37,417 nt of DNA, from the IMG/VR virus record IMGVR_UViG_3300008267_011103, positions 1-37,417 of that record, one strand, 5' to 3'. The translations under genes and the position numbers were made by a program. The notes under the pieces are model-generated. The model was not told the DNA's origin. It ran no database searches and saw nothing but the letters and a program-made list of their open reading frames with translations. The first letter of the stretch is position 1; each line of letters opens with the position of its first letter. Shown one piece after another: positions 23,319-30,762 of the stretch. Source of the stretch: a virus.

Positions 23319-23810
23319 ATGGAAAAAGTTTTAGTTTTAAATTCTGATTATTCTCCTTTGAATGTAACTTCAATATATCGAGGTTTTAATTTAGTGATTA
23401 ATGGTAAAGCCGAAATATTAAAATCTTCAGATAAACCTATTTTAGCGGGTAACAAAACTTACGCCAAACCATTAATAATTCGGTTATTTTATTATATAAA
23501 ATACCGTAACAAGTCTTTAAAAATAAATAGACAAAGAATATTAACAAGAGATAACTATGAATGTGTGTATTGTGGTAAAAACAAAGATTTAACTATTGAC
23601 CATATCATACCAAAATCAAGAGGTGGAAAGAATACTTGGTTAAATTTAGTTACTTGTTGCAGTAAATGTAATTCATTTAAAAACGATAGAACACCTGAAG
23701 AAGCCAATATGAGTTTAAGATATAAACCTCAAATACCTTCAATACTTCACGATATTTTTAGTCCTAATTTAAAATCGGTTTGGGAAGAATTTAAAAACTC
23801 ATATATATAA
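23319..23810 (+). CDS. HNH endonuclease
   Basis: 163 residues. N-terminal part VLVLNSDYSPLNV and GFNLVINGKAEIL matches a widespread HNH subfamily. The nuclease motif follows: CVYCGK (Cys 82, Cys 85), the catalytic TIDHIIPKSRGG (His about 95), and NLVTCCSKCN (Cys 114, Cys 117) completing the zinc site. Members cut DNA, often as free-standing homing nucleases or packaging-associated enzymes. The product has no intein or intron signature around it, so it is probably free-standing. Single gene on the plus strand closed by a terminator. Confidence 0.93.
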   Translation: MEKVLVLNSDYSPLNVTSIYRGFNLVINGKAEILKSSDKPILAGNKTYAKPLIIRLFYYIKYRNKSLKINRQRILTRDNYECVYCGKNKDLTIDHIIPKSRGGKNTWLNLVTCCSKCNSFKNDRTPEEANMSLRYKPQIPSILHDIFSPNLKSVWEEFKNSYI

Positions 23811-23813
23811 AAA

Positions 23814-23841
23814 CAAAAAGGTGTCTTTCGACACCCTTTTG
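23814..23841 (+). terminator. Intrinsic terminator of the HNH gene
   Basis: AAAAAGGTGTC-TTTC-GACACCCTTTTG hairpin directly after the stop codon. Confidence 0.8.
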
Positions 23842-23890
23842 TTAGATATGGAATACCCCCTTTCTATTACTGGTTTATCCCATTCGGGTA

Positions 23891-24556
23891 TTACCCCGCT
23901 GGTTTCGTTAAGAGATTTGGTGTTTTATTACCAAACGTCTCTGAAAATTTATTACTCATTTTGTCGATGGTAGGACAAATAAATTGTGATATTGTCGACT
24001 CCATTTTTTGGCCTATATCAGATTTACCTATCGCATCTGCTATTACATTCCTTAAAACGTCTGAAAACCCGGATTCAAACCCTGTTTTTCTTTGTAATTG
24101 TTTTGCTAACGTTTCACCCAAATTTTTAGACATTAATCCTGATACGTATCTACAATCGAGTAATTTAGTTATTTCACTTAATTTAATATTACTTAGAGAT
24201 ATTGAAATTAAATCAGCCATAAAACTGGTTTCATCCATTCCTAAAGATTTTAATATTGCTCTAAAAAAATTTTCTTGTATTTTTTCCCAAGCACCTCTAC
24301 CAAACATAGAAACCCATTCACCAAATCCTTCATTTATTAATTTTTCATTGAAATTTTCTTTTTTTAGTTTTAAAACTTCTGAAATACCTTCATTGATGAT
24401 TTTTTCTATTTCTTTTTCAGTTTTTAATGTTTTATTTTCGGTAATAATATTAAATCTTCTTTTAATTATTTTTTTCTCTTGTAATAAAACATTTTCTTTT
24501 TTTTGTTTAGTCTTAATTAAATTTTCTTTAACTAAAGAATTTAAATTTGTTTTCAT
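23891..24556 (-). CDS. Candidate head-core or virion protein with several I/L-x-E sites
   Basis: 221 residues. The N-terminal half is a highly charged Lys/Glu helix carrying LLQE, IITE, IINE and LINE within the first 80 residues, each fitting the I/L-x-E consensus of T4-type prohead proteases. The C-terminal half is more hydrophobic and helical (FFRAILKSLGMDETSFMADL, LSEITKLLDCRYVSGLMSKN). Such a layout would suit a core or scaffold protein that is cut many times during head maturation, but no homologue is recognised. Last gene of the group beginning at 25690; nine bases after the next gene upstream. Confidence 0.55.
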   Translation of the reverse strand: MKTNLNSLVKENLIKTKQKKENVLLQEKKIIKRRFNIITENKTLKTEKEIEKIINEGISEVLKLKKENFNEKLINEGFGEWVSMFGRGAWEKIQENFFRAILKSLGMDETSFMADLISISLSNIKLSEITKLLDCRYVSGLMSKNLGETLAKQLQRKTGFESGFSDVLRNVIADAIGKSDIGQKMESTISQFICPTIDKMSNKFSETFGNKTPNLLTKPAG

Positions 24557-24565
24557 TTATATTAA

Positions 24566-24823
24566 TTATAATAAGGTATTTGCTTTACCTCTGTTTATTT
24601 TAACTATATCTTTCCATTTTGTCAATCCTATTTGATTTGCCGGTCCTCTTGTAACCCCGCTCTCCCATTTAGTAACCGATGGGTAAGGCTGAGGTGTTCC
24701 TCCGCCGGATGAACCTGCGGCTGACGATCCGGAATCCGAATCTTGTTCTGAATACTCCCCTTTATTTTCATTAAAAGTGAATTTCTTCATTAAATTTATT
24801 AAAGTATTTACGTCAGTTTTCAT
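24566..24823 (-). CDS. Small hypothetical protein
   Basis: 85 residues. N-terminal helix MKTDVNTLINLMKKFTFNEN, then a Ser/Gly-rich linker (about 27-48) and a basic C-terminal part. The N-terminal helix plus F-x-E may be another targeting-like peptide. Its ATG overlaps the stop of 24823-25125 by one base. Not recognised. Confidence 0.55.
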   Translation of the reverse strand: MKTDVNTLINLMKKFTFNENKGEYSEQDSDSGSSAAGSSGGGTPQPYPSVTKWESGVTRGPANQIGLTKWKDIVKINRGKANTLL

Positions 24824-25125
24824 TAAAATAATTCTGCTTTAGGTAATTTTTTTGGATAAACCATATAATACTCATTTAAAAATGTAATAATGTCTTCATC
24901 ATCGATATAATTTAAACCTTCATATAAGGTATTAATTTCTTCAAAATCCTCATCAGATTCATTTATGGTATCATTTAAAAAGTTATACCCAAATTCTTCA
25001 ATTTCATCTAAATGAATGGTGTCCTGTCTAATTTGGTCATCATCATCATCTATTGTTCTAAAAGAAACTTCTAATAAATTTGATGAATCATCGATATAAA
25101 ACGAAACTAAATCTTTAATTTCCAT
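24823..25125 (-). CDS. Small acidic hypothetical protein
   Basis: 100 residues, very acidic (runs DDDDDQ and NESDEDFEEI), soluble, not recognised. It begins one base after the stop of the 25127-25690 gene region, in a compact operon with candidate virion genes. Acidic small proteins can be head-core components or nucleic-acid mimics, but nothing in the sequence decides this. Confidence 0.6.
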   Translation of the reverse strand: MEIKDLVSFYIDDSSNLLEVSFRTIDDDDDQIRQDTIHLDEIEEFGYNFLNDTINESDEDFEEINTLYEGLNYIDDEDIITFLNEYYMVYPKKLPKAELF

Positions 25126-25126
25126 A

Positions 25127-25690
25127 TTAATAATTTTTAAATCTTTTAAACATATCGAGAGTTTTTAAAACTTGTTCTTGTATAGGTTCAACCATACTCT
25201 CATCAAGGTCTTCTTCATCAATATATTTAATAACCATCTCATCATTTGTTATATCGTCATCAACTCGTAAATCTAAAACATCCATAACATCATCTTCGAT
25301 TTCTTCGTCATCGTGACCAAAAGTTCCGTGTTCTAAATCATCTTCTCCATCACCAATCATATCTAATGGCGCTCCAACGCTAAGATATTCACTTTCAAAT
25401 GTTTCTTCAGGATGAAGTCCTAACCCCGAACCTGATTGAGCGTCTTCATCGAACAATCCAGTTGATTTTCCATCAAATCTCATTTCATTAATACCCACAT
25501 TTTTATATTCAGTAACATCTCCTTTGTTATTTACGGTTAATCCCGCTTTATCATTGGCGAAATCCTGAACATATAATGGTTGAGTATTAGATTGAGAATA
25601 ATTGGTCACATATCCGTCATAAACAGATTTATGTTTATCGAGAATACTTTCCTTTTCTTCTCTTGTCATCTTAAAAAAATACTGATTCAT
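25127..25690 (-). CDS. Acidic protein with phage N-terminal MTREEKESIL motif
   Basis: 187 residues, strongly acidic, with long Asp/Glu runs in the C-terminal half (DDEEIEDDVMDVLDL, YIDEEDLDES). It begins MNQYFFKMTREEKESILDKH, a pattern like the T/S-E-x-E-K-x-x-I-L-x-x-H peptides that start many putative virion proteins in related large phages. First gene of the operon down to 23891. A GTATTTAT box lies 16 bases before the ATG. Function unknown; a core or portal-associated role is possible. Confidence 0.6.
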   Translation of the reverse strand: MNQYFFKMTREEKESILDKHKSVYDGYVTNYSQSNTQPLYVQDFANDKAGLTVNNKGDVTEYKNVGINEMRFDGKSTGLFDEDAQSGSGLGLHPEETFESEYLSVGAPLDMIGDGEDDLEHGTFGHDDEEIEDDVMDVLDLRVDDDITNDEMVIKYIDEEDLDESMVEPIQEQVLKTLDMFKRFKNY

Positions 25691-25706
25691 AATTTTTATT
25701 TTTTAT

Positions 25707-25714
25707 ATAAATAC
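25707..25714 (-). promoter_or_regulatory. GTATTTAT box (candidate late promoter)
   Basis: GTATTTAT on the minus strand, 16 bases before ATG 25690, heading a four-gene operon. Confidence 0.45.
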
Positions 25715-25722
25715 ATTTAAAC

Positions 25723-26064
25723 TTATAAAACTTTACCAACCAAATTAATTAGTTGTTTTTTAGTTATAAGATAGGATTCTTTTTTTATTTTTCTTTTTTT
25801 ATCGGTATAATACGGGTCTTTTGTCCAAGTATCTTTTTTAATTGAGAGAGATAATGTACTTATTCTCTTACCAATATTTTCATAATTCCCATCGTCCCAA
25901 GCGACTTTATACATCCACTCACCGGCAGCGTCAAACGATTCTCCCGCAACTCCCCAAGTTCCTGGGGATAAACTTTCACCATCCATAAATAATAAACATA
26001 CTCTATCACCTACTTCTAACTTTGGATTTATTCTTGAATCGGGTTTTAAATTATCAGGCGCCAT
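25723..26064 (-). CDS. SH3/KOW-like small protein
   Basis: 113 residues. KLEVGDRVCLLFMDGE and WMYKVAWDDGNYENIGKRI suggest a small beta-barrel (Tudor, SH3 or KOW-like) domain. The C-terminus is basic and ends SYLITKKQLINLVGKVL, a helix resembling the N-terminal targeting peptides of neighbouring proteins but placed at the other end. It is divergent from the holin-like gene. An ATATTTAT box lies 24 bases before the ATG. Confidence 0.6.
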   Translation of the reverse strand: MAPDNLKPDSRINPKLEVGDRVCLLFMDGESLSPGTWGVAGESFDAAGEWMYKVAWDDGNYENIGKRISTLSLSIKKDTWTKDPYYTDKKRKIKKESYLITKKQLINLVGKVL

Positions 26065-26088
26065 ATATTTTTATATATTTTATTAATA

Positions 26089-26111
26089 ATAAATATTATC
26101 AAAGTATTTAT
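26089..26111. promoter_or_regulatory. Divergent pair of (A/G)TATTTAT boxes
   Basis: ATATTTAT on the minus strand (26089-26096) faces the gene at 26064; GTATTTAT on the plus strand (26104-26111) faces the holin-like gene at 26118, only six bases away. Confidence 0.4.
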
Positions 26112-26117
26112 TGTTGT

Positions 26118-26744
26118 ATGGGTATTACAATTTTAATTAATGAAAATCAAAAAAGAAGACTAATCCTTGAAGGTAGCGGTGATTTTATTGTCGAGACATT
26201 ATCAAAAAATTATGAATTTGTTAGAAAAGTTATTAAGGATTCGTCAAGTCAGATAGGTCTTAATTTAGAGTTTTTGGTTAGTTGGGGAGCAACTATTGGT
26301 GGATTTGTAGGTCCTTTAGAAGAATTTTTAAGAGGTGTTGAACCTAGTTTATCTGATTTGGAAATTAGTTTAATCTTAACAGGAATTATTTCATCTTATT
26401 ATCTTGATAATAAAGAATATGTTAAAAAAATTATAGATACTATAAAAGATAAAGGTTTATATAAACCATTTAAAAAAGTTTTAACTAAGAGTAAGGAATT
26501 TAAATCTGTTTTTTCCGATTTTATTGGTAGTTTAGGTATTACCTTACATAAGGTAACTAACATATTAAGTTATACTTTTATATTACCATTATTACCCATA
26601 ATATATAAAATGGTTACTGAGAATAATATTAGTTCATCCGAAATTAATAATTTATCTAAAAGATTAATAGGATTTGGTCTTTTGACCGTATCAGGTATAA
26701 TATTGAAACAATTATTAACAAAAATTGCTAAAAGGTTTAAATGA
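26118..26744 (+). CDS. Holin-like multi-span membrane protein with I-L-E N-terminal peptide
   Basis: 208 residues from ATG 26118; a longer in-frame start (26022) would add unlikely sequence and read through the promoter boxes. Residues 1-19 (MGITILINENQKRRLILEG) form a targeting-like peptide with I-L-E near the end. Four hydrophobic segments follow, near residues 48-66, 80-98, 150-172 and 183-203. It overlaps the lysozyme start by ATGA. A membrane protein coupled to an endolysin suggests a holin, but holins do not normally carry capsid-targeting-like peptides, so a virion membrane-penetration role is also possible. Confidence 0.6.
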   Translation: MGITILINENQKRRLILEGSGDFIVETLSKNYEFVRKVIKDSSSQIGLNLEFLVSWGATIGGFVGPLEEFLRGVEPSLSDLEISLILTGIISSYYLDNKEYVKKIIDTIKDKGLYKPFKKVLTKSKEFKSVFSDFIGSLGITLHKVTNILSYTFILPLLPIIYKMVTENNISSSEINNLSKRLIGFGLLTVSGIILKQLLTKIAKRFK

Positions 26745-27349
26745 AAATTTTAATAACCGAATCACAATATAGTAAAATTTTAGAGATATTGAGCGAATCT
26801 GTATCTGAAGATCCTTCATTTATCGATTATATAGTGTCTGTTGAGGGAAAGGTATTAGGTGATGACGGATTTCATAAAGCTTATAAAGATAGTAAAGGTA
26901 TTTGGACTATTGGTTATGGTCACGCTAAAACAGGTGACTCTAAGGTAAAACCTGGTCTTAAAATAAGTGAAAAAAAAGCACGAGAATTATTAAAAAAAGA
27001 TCTTGTTAAATTTGAACAACAGGTTAGGGATTATGTTAGTAGAAAATTTTCAGGTAAAACTTTGGATACTCACCAATTACAAATGTTAACAGACTTCGCA
27101 TTTAACTTAGGTGATTTGGGTAAATTTCCTAAATTTGTTAGATCAGTTGTATATAAAGATTGGGAGAATGCTAAGAAAAATTATAAAAGATATGCCGGTG
27201 GAAGAGAACTTACAGATAGAAATACTAAATTCTTTAATAAGTTTTTAAAAAATATACCTAATGAAAATTTATCTATTATAAGACCGCCCCAACAAGATGC
27301 TACAATGGTCAAGCAACCAAACATACTTAATTTAAACTTTAAAAAATAA
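26741..27349 (+). CDS. T4-type lysozyme (GH24) with N-terminal targeting-like extension
   Basis: 202 residues. The GH24 core follows a 25-residue extension: SVEGKVLG with catalytic Glu about 35, AYKDSKG with Asp about 50, and WTIGYGHA with Thr about 56, matching the Glu-Asp-Thr set of T4 lysozyme; TDFAFNLG and the C-terminal RELTDRNTKFF region complete the fold. It cleaves the glycan chain of peptidoglycan. The extension MKILITESQYSKILEILSES carries L-S-E, like the other targeting-like peptides. No signal peptide. It may be the lysis enzyme working with the membrane protein it overlaps, or a virion-packaged enzyme. Confidence 0.92.
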   Translation: MKILITESQYSKILEILSESVSEDPSFIDYIVSVEGKVLGDDGFHKAYKDSKGIWTIGYGHAKTGDSKVKPGLKISEKKARELLKKDLVKFEQQVRDYVSRKFSGKTLDTHQLQMLTDFAFNLGDLGKFPKFVRSVVYKDWENAKKNYKRYAGGRELTDRNTKFFNKFLKNIPNENLSIIRPPQQDATMVKQPNILNLNFKK

Positions 27350-27406
27350 TTTGTCTATTAGTTTTTATTTTACTATATTTTATTAGAAATATTAGTTTTT
27401 TAAAAA

Positions 27407-28438
27407 ATGGATAAAAAATTTGACTTTAAAGACATCACATTAGTTCCCGAGACAATCAGTTCAATTTCGTCAAGAAAAGACGTAAACCCTTTTTATGAAA
27501 ATGGTAAATTACCAATATTTGTATCACCAATGGATACCGTTGTTGATGGAGATAATTTTGATTTATTTCACGAAAACAAATTAGAGGTTTGCTTACCTAG
27601 AGGAGTTTTTTCAGGTGAAGACGATTCATTTAGTTCAATATCATTAACTGATTTTGAAAAAATAATTAACTGGTTTAGTGATGGTTCATTAGAAACTAAA
27701 GAGACAAGATTTTTAGTTGATATTGCTAATGGTCATATGGAAAAATTACACGAATTATGTAAAAAATTCATAGAAACAAGAGAATCTGAAAAATATGAAA
27801 TTATGGTTGGTAATGTTGCTAACCCAAAAACATTTGAGAAGTTTTGTGAAATAGGTGTTGATTATGTTAGGGTTGGTATTGGTGGTGGTAGCGGTTGTTT
27901 AACATCTGCCAATACCGGAGTTCACTACCCTATGGCGTCTTTAATTTCTGAGTGTTATACCATTAAAAAAAATAATGGATTTAAAACAAAAATAGTTGCG
28001 GATGGAGGTTTTAGAAATTATGATGATATTATCAAGGCAATTGCCTTAGGATCTGATTACGTGATGTTAGGAGGTATTTTAAATAAAACTTTAGAATCCT
28101 GTTCACCAACAAAATTATTTAATTTAATACCGATTAGTGAGAAAACTTCAAAATTAATATGGGAAAATTTACCTACATTAAAAAAACATCTATATAAAGA
28201 TTTTAGAGGTATGAGTACTAAAGAAGTTCAGATAAAATGGGGTAAAGATAAACCAACAACATCTGAAGGTATTTCAAAAACAAATAGGGTTGAGTATACT
28301 TTAAATGGATGGGTGAGTAATCTTGAGGATTATCTTAGATCGGCTATGTCGTATACAAATTCAAAGGATTTAGAACAATTTAAAGGTAGTGATTATATTT
28401 TTATTACCGAAAACGCTCTTAATCGTTATAATAAATGA
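27407..28438 (+). CDS. IMP dehydrogenase / GMP reductase family enzyme
   Basis: 343 residues, the length of GMP reductase and lacking the CBS domains of most IMPDHs. The (beta/alpha)8 barrel shows SPMDTVV near residue 40, NVANPKTFEKF, the catalytic loop VGIGGGSGCLTSANTG with Cys about 164, the phosphate-binding VADGGFRNYDDIIKA, YVMLGG, and DFRGMST in the flap region. In the family, Cys forms a covalent intermediate with IMP or GMP during NAD(P)-linked chemistry. The loop GGSGCLTS differs from the usual GPGSxCTT. It would alter purine nucleotide pools, perhaps salvaging host GMP. Which reaction is catalysed cannot be told. Confidence 0.85.
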   Translation: MDKKFDFKDITLVPETISSISSRKDVNPFYENGKLPIFVSPMDTVVDGDNFDLFHENKLEVCLPRGVFSGEDDSFSSISLTDFEKIINWFSDGSLETKETRFLVDIANGHMEKLHELCKKFIETRESEKYEIMVGNVANPKTFEKFCEIGVDYVRVGIGGGSGCLTSANTGVHYPMASLISECYTIKKNNGFKTKIVADGGFRNYDDIIKAIALGSDYVMLGGILNKTLESCSPTKLFNLIPISEKTSKLIWENLPTLKKHLYKDFRGMSTKEVQIKWGKDKPTTSEGISKTNRVEYTLNGWVSNLEDYLRSAMSYTNSKDLEQFKGSDYIFITENALNRYNK

Positions 28439-28444
28439 TGTTTT

Positions 28445-28756
28445 TTATTTAAGACGTATTTTAACTTTTAAATCTCCATCACCTTTAATTAGTCTGTGGT
28501 AAACACCTTTTGGTATAAAGTATTCTTTACCTTCAGTTAATTTAATTGGTAGTTCGTTATCCATTTGAAAATACCAATTATTTTTGTGTTGAGGTATTAC
28601 TACTCTATCTTCTTCATCAAAATGCCATTTTAATTCTTCGGTTTTAACATTTTCAAAAAATGTTCTTATTTTAACTTTTTTGGAAACATTTTCATCTAAA
28701 AAAGGAAATGTTTCTAAATCTTTTTGAGAACCGATCGGTAATGAATTTAAGGACAT
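28445..28756 (-). CDS. Small cupin-fold protein, start uncertain
   Basis: 103 residues from ATG 28756. ELKWHFDEEDRVVIP, NWYFQMDNELPIKL and YFIPKGVYHRLIKG match a small cupin barrel found in marine T4-like phages; the two His and the Glu/Asp could hold a metal. The frame is open for 27 codons upstream (28757-28837), encoding NLWYAVFEELEQILKLL and further helix-like sequence with no ATG, GTG or TTG. These codons run straight from the TGA stop of the DUF5872-like gene, in the same frame. The true protein may be longer, by non-AUG start or stop-codon readthrough. Function unknown. Confidence 0.72.
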   Translation of the reverse strand: MSLNSLPIGSQKDLETFPFLDENVSKKVKIRTFFENVKTEELKWHFDEEDRVVIPQHKNNWYFQMDNELPIKLTEGKEYFIPKGVYHRLIKGDGDLKVKIRLK

Positions 28757-28837
28757 TCTAATATCATATCTGTATATATCAATATTAAGTAATTTTAAAA
28801 TCTGTTCTAATTCTTCGAAAACCGCGTACCAAAGATT

Positions 28838-29455
28838 TCAACTTCTACTACTCTTTAAACCCAATTTTTTTCTATATCTTGACACATTACAACTCCAATA
28901 TCCCGCGGTAGTTCTATCTTTCTTTTGGTCACACTTATGACGAGCCCTGAATGATTTTGCTCTACCTTTGTTAGCGTTTTTTATTCTCAAATTAGGATCA
29001 CCAAATGTAACTTTTTTAACGGTTCCCTTTGGTGTTTTTACATATACCGCAAATTTCTTAGGACCTCCAGGTGTTCTGAATGGACTATTAAGTTTAACAT
29101 TTTTTCCACCCTTTTTAGCCTCAGTTAATATATCTTCTAAATCAGTTTCGTAAATGGGTGCGTCCAACCAAACCTCATCACCATTCTCCAATAACACTTT
29201 TTTACCTAAATCAGACTCAATAATCCATATATCATTTTCATTTAGACTTATTAAGTTTTTATTATATAAAGACCTAACTTCATTAATCAAATTAAAAAAT
29301 TTATCTGAATACACTCTAAAAATATTTTCATTTAAAGGTATTTTATTTTCAATATGGTAACTTAATTCTTCAGATATTTGAACGTCTTTTATCAATTTCA
29401 TTGGTGGATTTCTCATCTCACTAAGAACTTTGGTTATTAGATTATCAATTTTCAT
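28838..29455 (-). CDS. DUF5872-like phage protein with targeting peptide and internal L-T-E site
   Basis: 205 residues. The C-terminal domain (about 115-205) has GKNVKLNSPFRTPGGPKKF, AVYVKTPKGTVKKVTFGDP, FRARHKCDQK and YWSCNVSRY, features of a basic DUF5872-type domain common in T4-like cyanophages and related marine phages. The Cys and His suggest a zinc site. The N-terminus MKIDNLITKVLSE ends in L-S-E, and L-T-E lies just before the conserved domain (about residue 111), so a prohead protease could release the domain. It is probably a virion or head protein; the role is not established. TATTTAT box 14 bases upstream. Confidence 0.75.
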   Translation of the reverse strand: MKIDNLITKVLSEMRNPPMKLIKDVQISEELSYHIENKIPLNENIFRVYSDKFFNLINEVRSLYNKNLISLNENDIWIIESDLGKKVLLENGDEVWLDAPIYETDLEDILTEAKKGGKNVKLNSPFRTPGGPKKFAVYVKTPKGTVKKVTFGDPNLRIKNANKGRAKSFRARHKCDQKKDRTTAGYWSCNVSRYRKKLGLKSSRS

Positions 29456-29469
29456 AAATCACTTTTTTA

Positions 29470-29493
29470 TATAAATAAATATATCTATATTTG
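29470..29493. promoter_or_regulatory. Back-to-back boxes of both promoter classes
   Basis: TATTTATA on the minus strand (29470-29477) serves the DUF5872-like gene; TATATTTG on the plus strand (29486-29493) lies four bases before the kinase ATG 29498. Confidence 0.5.
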
Positions 29494-29497
29494 TAAT

Positions 29498-29920
29498 ATG
29501 GTAGAAAAAACATTATTTATTGTTAGAGGTTTACCTGGTTCAGGTAAATCAACATTCGCTGAGAAATTAGTAGGGTCAGATTTTTTAGTATGTGAAGCTG
29601 ATAAATATTTTATCGATAAAGAAACTGGTCAATACAACTTCGATGGGAGTAAGATAAAAGATGCTCATAGATGGTGTCAAGAATTGGTTGAAACTTATAT
29701 GAAAGATAGTTTAGTTAATCACCAATTTTATCGTGAGATTGCGGTATCGAATACTTTTACTCAAGAATGGGAAATGAAACCTTACTTTGAATTGGCCGAA
29801 AAATACGGATACAAAGTTTTTACCATTGTGGTTGAGAATCGTCACGGAGGTAAGAATATTCACGGAGTTCCTGATGACAAATTAGAAATAATGAGAAATA
29901 GATTTGAATTTAAGTTATGA
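29498..29920 (+). CDS. P-loop kinase, polynucleotide-kinase-like
   Basis: 140 residues, start set by the promoter box. Walker A RGLPGSGKST (residues 10-19), then EADKYFID as the acidic helper strand, YNFDGSKIKDAHRWCQ, and AVSNTFTQEWEMKPY as the Walker B or lid region. This is the kinase family that includes T4 polynucleotide kinase and zeta-toxin-like enzymes; it transfers ATP phosphate to a 5'-OH or similar acceptor. No phosphatase domain is attached. It could form 5'-phosphates for the RNA ligase at 7497-8546. It overlaps the next gene by four bases. Confidence 0.85.
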   Translation: MVEKTLFIVRGLPGSGKSTFAEKLVGSDFLVCEADKYFIDKETGQYNFDGSKIKDAHRWCQELVETYMKDSLVNHQFYREIAVSNTFTQEWEMKPYFELAEKYGYKVFTIVVENRHGGKNIHGVPDDKLEIMRNRFEFKL

Positions 29921-30114
29921 GAAAGTTTTTTTATTCAATATCAATAATAATAAGATTATTAATTATTTATAAAGTAGTTGTGTTATTATTTACGACCACA
30001 ACATCAACAGACGAAGAATCTTTCAAAAAATTAATATGGTGGGGCGTATTTCTAATATTCGACATATGGTTACAACAATCTTTTCCTTTTGATAAAAATG
30101 ATAAAGAAGATTAA
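29917..30114 (+). CDS. Small membrane protein
   Basis: 65 residues with two hydrophobic segments (about 6-27 and 40-58) and an acidic tail (KNDKED). The ATG overlaps the stop of the kinase gene (ATGA), so it is translationally coupled to it. Not recognised. Confidence 0.65.
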   Translation: MRKFFYSISIIIRLLIIYKVVVLLFTTTTSTDEESFKKLIWWGVFLIFDIWLQQSFPFDKNDKED

Positions 30115-30132
30115 ATATTTATCATTATCACA

Positions 30133-30140
30133 ATATTTAT
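30133..30140 (+). promoter_or_regulatory. ATATTTAT box (candidate late promoter)
   Basis: ATATTTAT on the plus strand, 17 bases before ATG 30158. Confidence 0.45.
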
Positions 30141-30157
30141 AAAAAAAAGATTTTAAT

Positions 30158-30667
30158 ATGAAAAGAGTTATATTAGACGAAAAAAAAATTCGTAAAATAA
30201 TCAGACAACAATTACTTGAGGATATTTCTTTAGAAAAAGAAAAAACAGAATCTAAACCAAGATGTTTAACGACTAACACCATTCCATTAGATGATATTGT
30301 TGGCGCATCAAAAGATTTTAATTTATACATTTCAAATCTTAATAAAAGAGAAGGAGGTATTAATGGTATGGTTGACGCTCTTGATATTTTAAGAACTTTA
30401 AGATTACATCCTCACATTAAAGATGGTGGTGAACATTTATCGTATGATTTAATGAACCATCTTAATACTTTTAGAAATAAACACTATTATGATGAGACAA
30501 ATGGAGATTGTATTAGTGCTATGGATAAAGTAATTGAACTTTATAAAGAAAATGAACACGGAGAAGAATTAGTTAAGGATATTGAAAAGGTTTTGAATCA
30601 TAAAGATCCAACACCAAGAGCTAAAGAGTATTTAAAACGTTGTTTGAATTTAATAAAAGAAAAATAA
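30158..30667 (+). CDS. Candidate capsid-targeted protein (L-L-E N-terminal peptide)
   Basis: 169 residues. The N-terminus MKRVILDEKKIRKIIRQQLL-ED is a basic amphipathic helix ending L-L-E, matching the targeting-like pattern in this window. The rest is helical and polar (DILRTLRLHPHIKDGGEHLS, CISAMDKVIELYKEN) with a Cys pair far apart; no family recognised. If the peptide is cleaved, the mature protein would begin near residue 22. A terminator-containing spacer separates it from the OmpA-like gene. Confidence 0.65.
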   Translation: MKRVILDEKKIRKIIRQQLLEDISLEKEKTESKPRCLTTNTIPLDDIVGASKDFNLYISNLNKREGGINGMVDALDILRTLRLHPHIKDGGEHLSYDLMNHLNTFRNKHYYDETNGDCISAMDKVIELYKENEHGEELVKDIEKVLNHKDPTPRAKEYLKRCLNLIKEK

Positions 30668-30696
30668 TCCTCATATAGTTGGGGACTTTTAGGATC

Positions 30697-30748
30697 GTTA
30701 TCGTTACGATAACATTAAAAGGGGAGGTTCGCTACCATCCCCTTTTTT
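30697..30748 (+). terminator. Perfect hairpin followed by intrinsic terminator
   Basis: GTTATCG-TTA-CGATAAC (30697-30713) is a perfect 7-bp hairpin. Four bases later AAAAGGGGA.GG / CC.TCCCCTTTTTT (30717-30748) forms a strong terminator. Two stacked hairpins in a 95-base spacer are unusual here; the first may protect the mRNA end or control read-through to the OmpA-like gene. Confidence 0.75.
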
Positions 30749-30762
30749 AAAAATAAAAAATT

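Noticed and set aside
23319-23810. HNH gene as part of an intron, intein or HEARO/IsrB-type element
   Set aside because: Neighbouring genes are not interrupted, no guide-RNA-like structure or RuvC part is seen, and the protein is a plain small HNH nuclease.
23961-24635. A long (224-codon) plus-strand frame antisense to the core-like gene
   Set aside because: The minus-strand frame has an operon context, charged-helix content and targeting-like motifs; the antisense frame is Phe/Ser/Ile-rich, typical of a shadow in AT-rich DNA.
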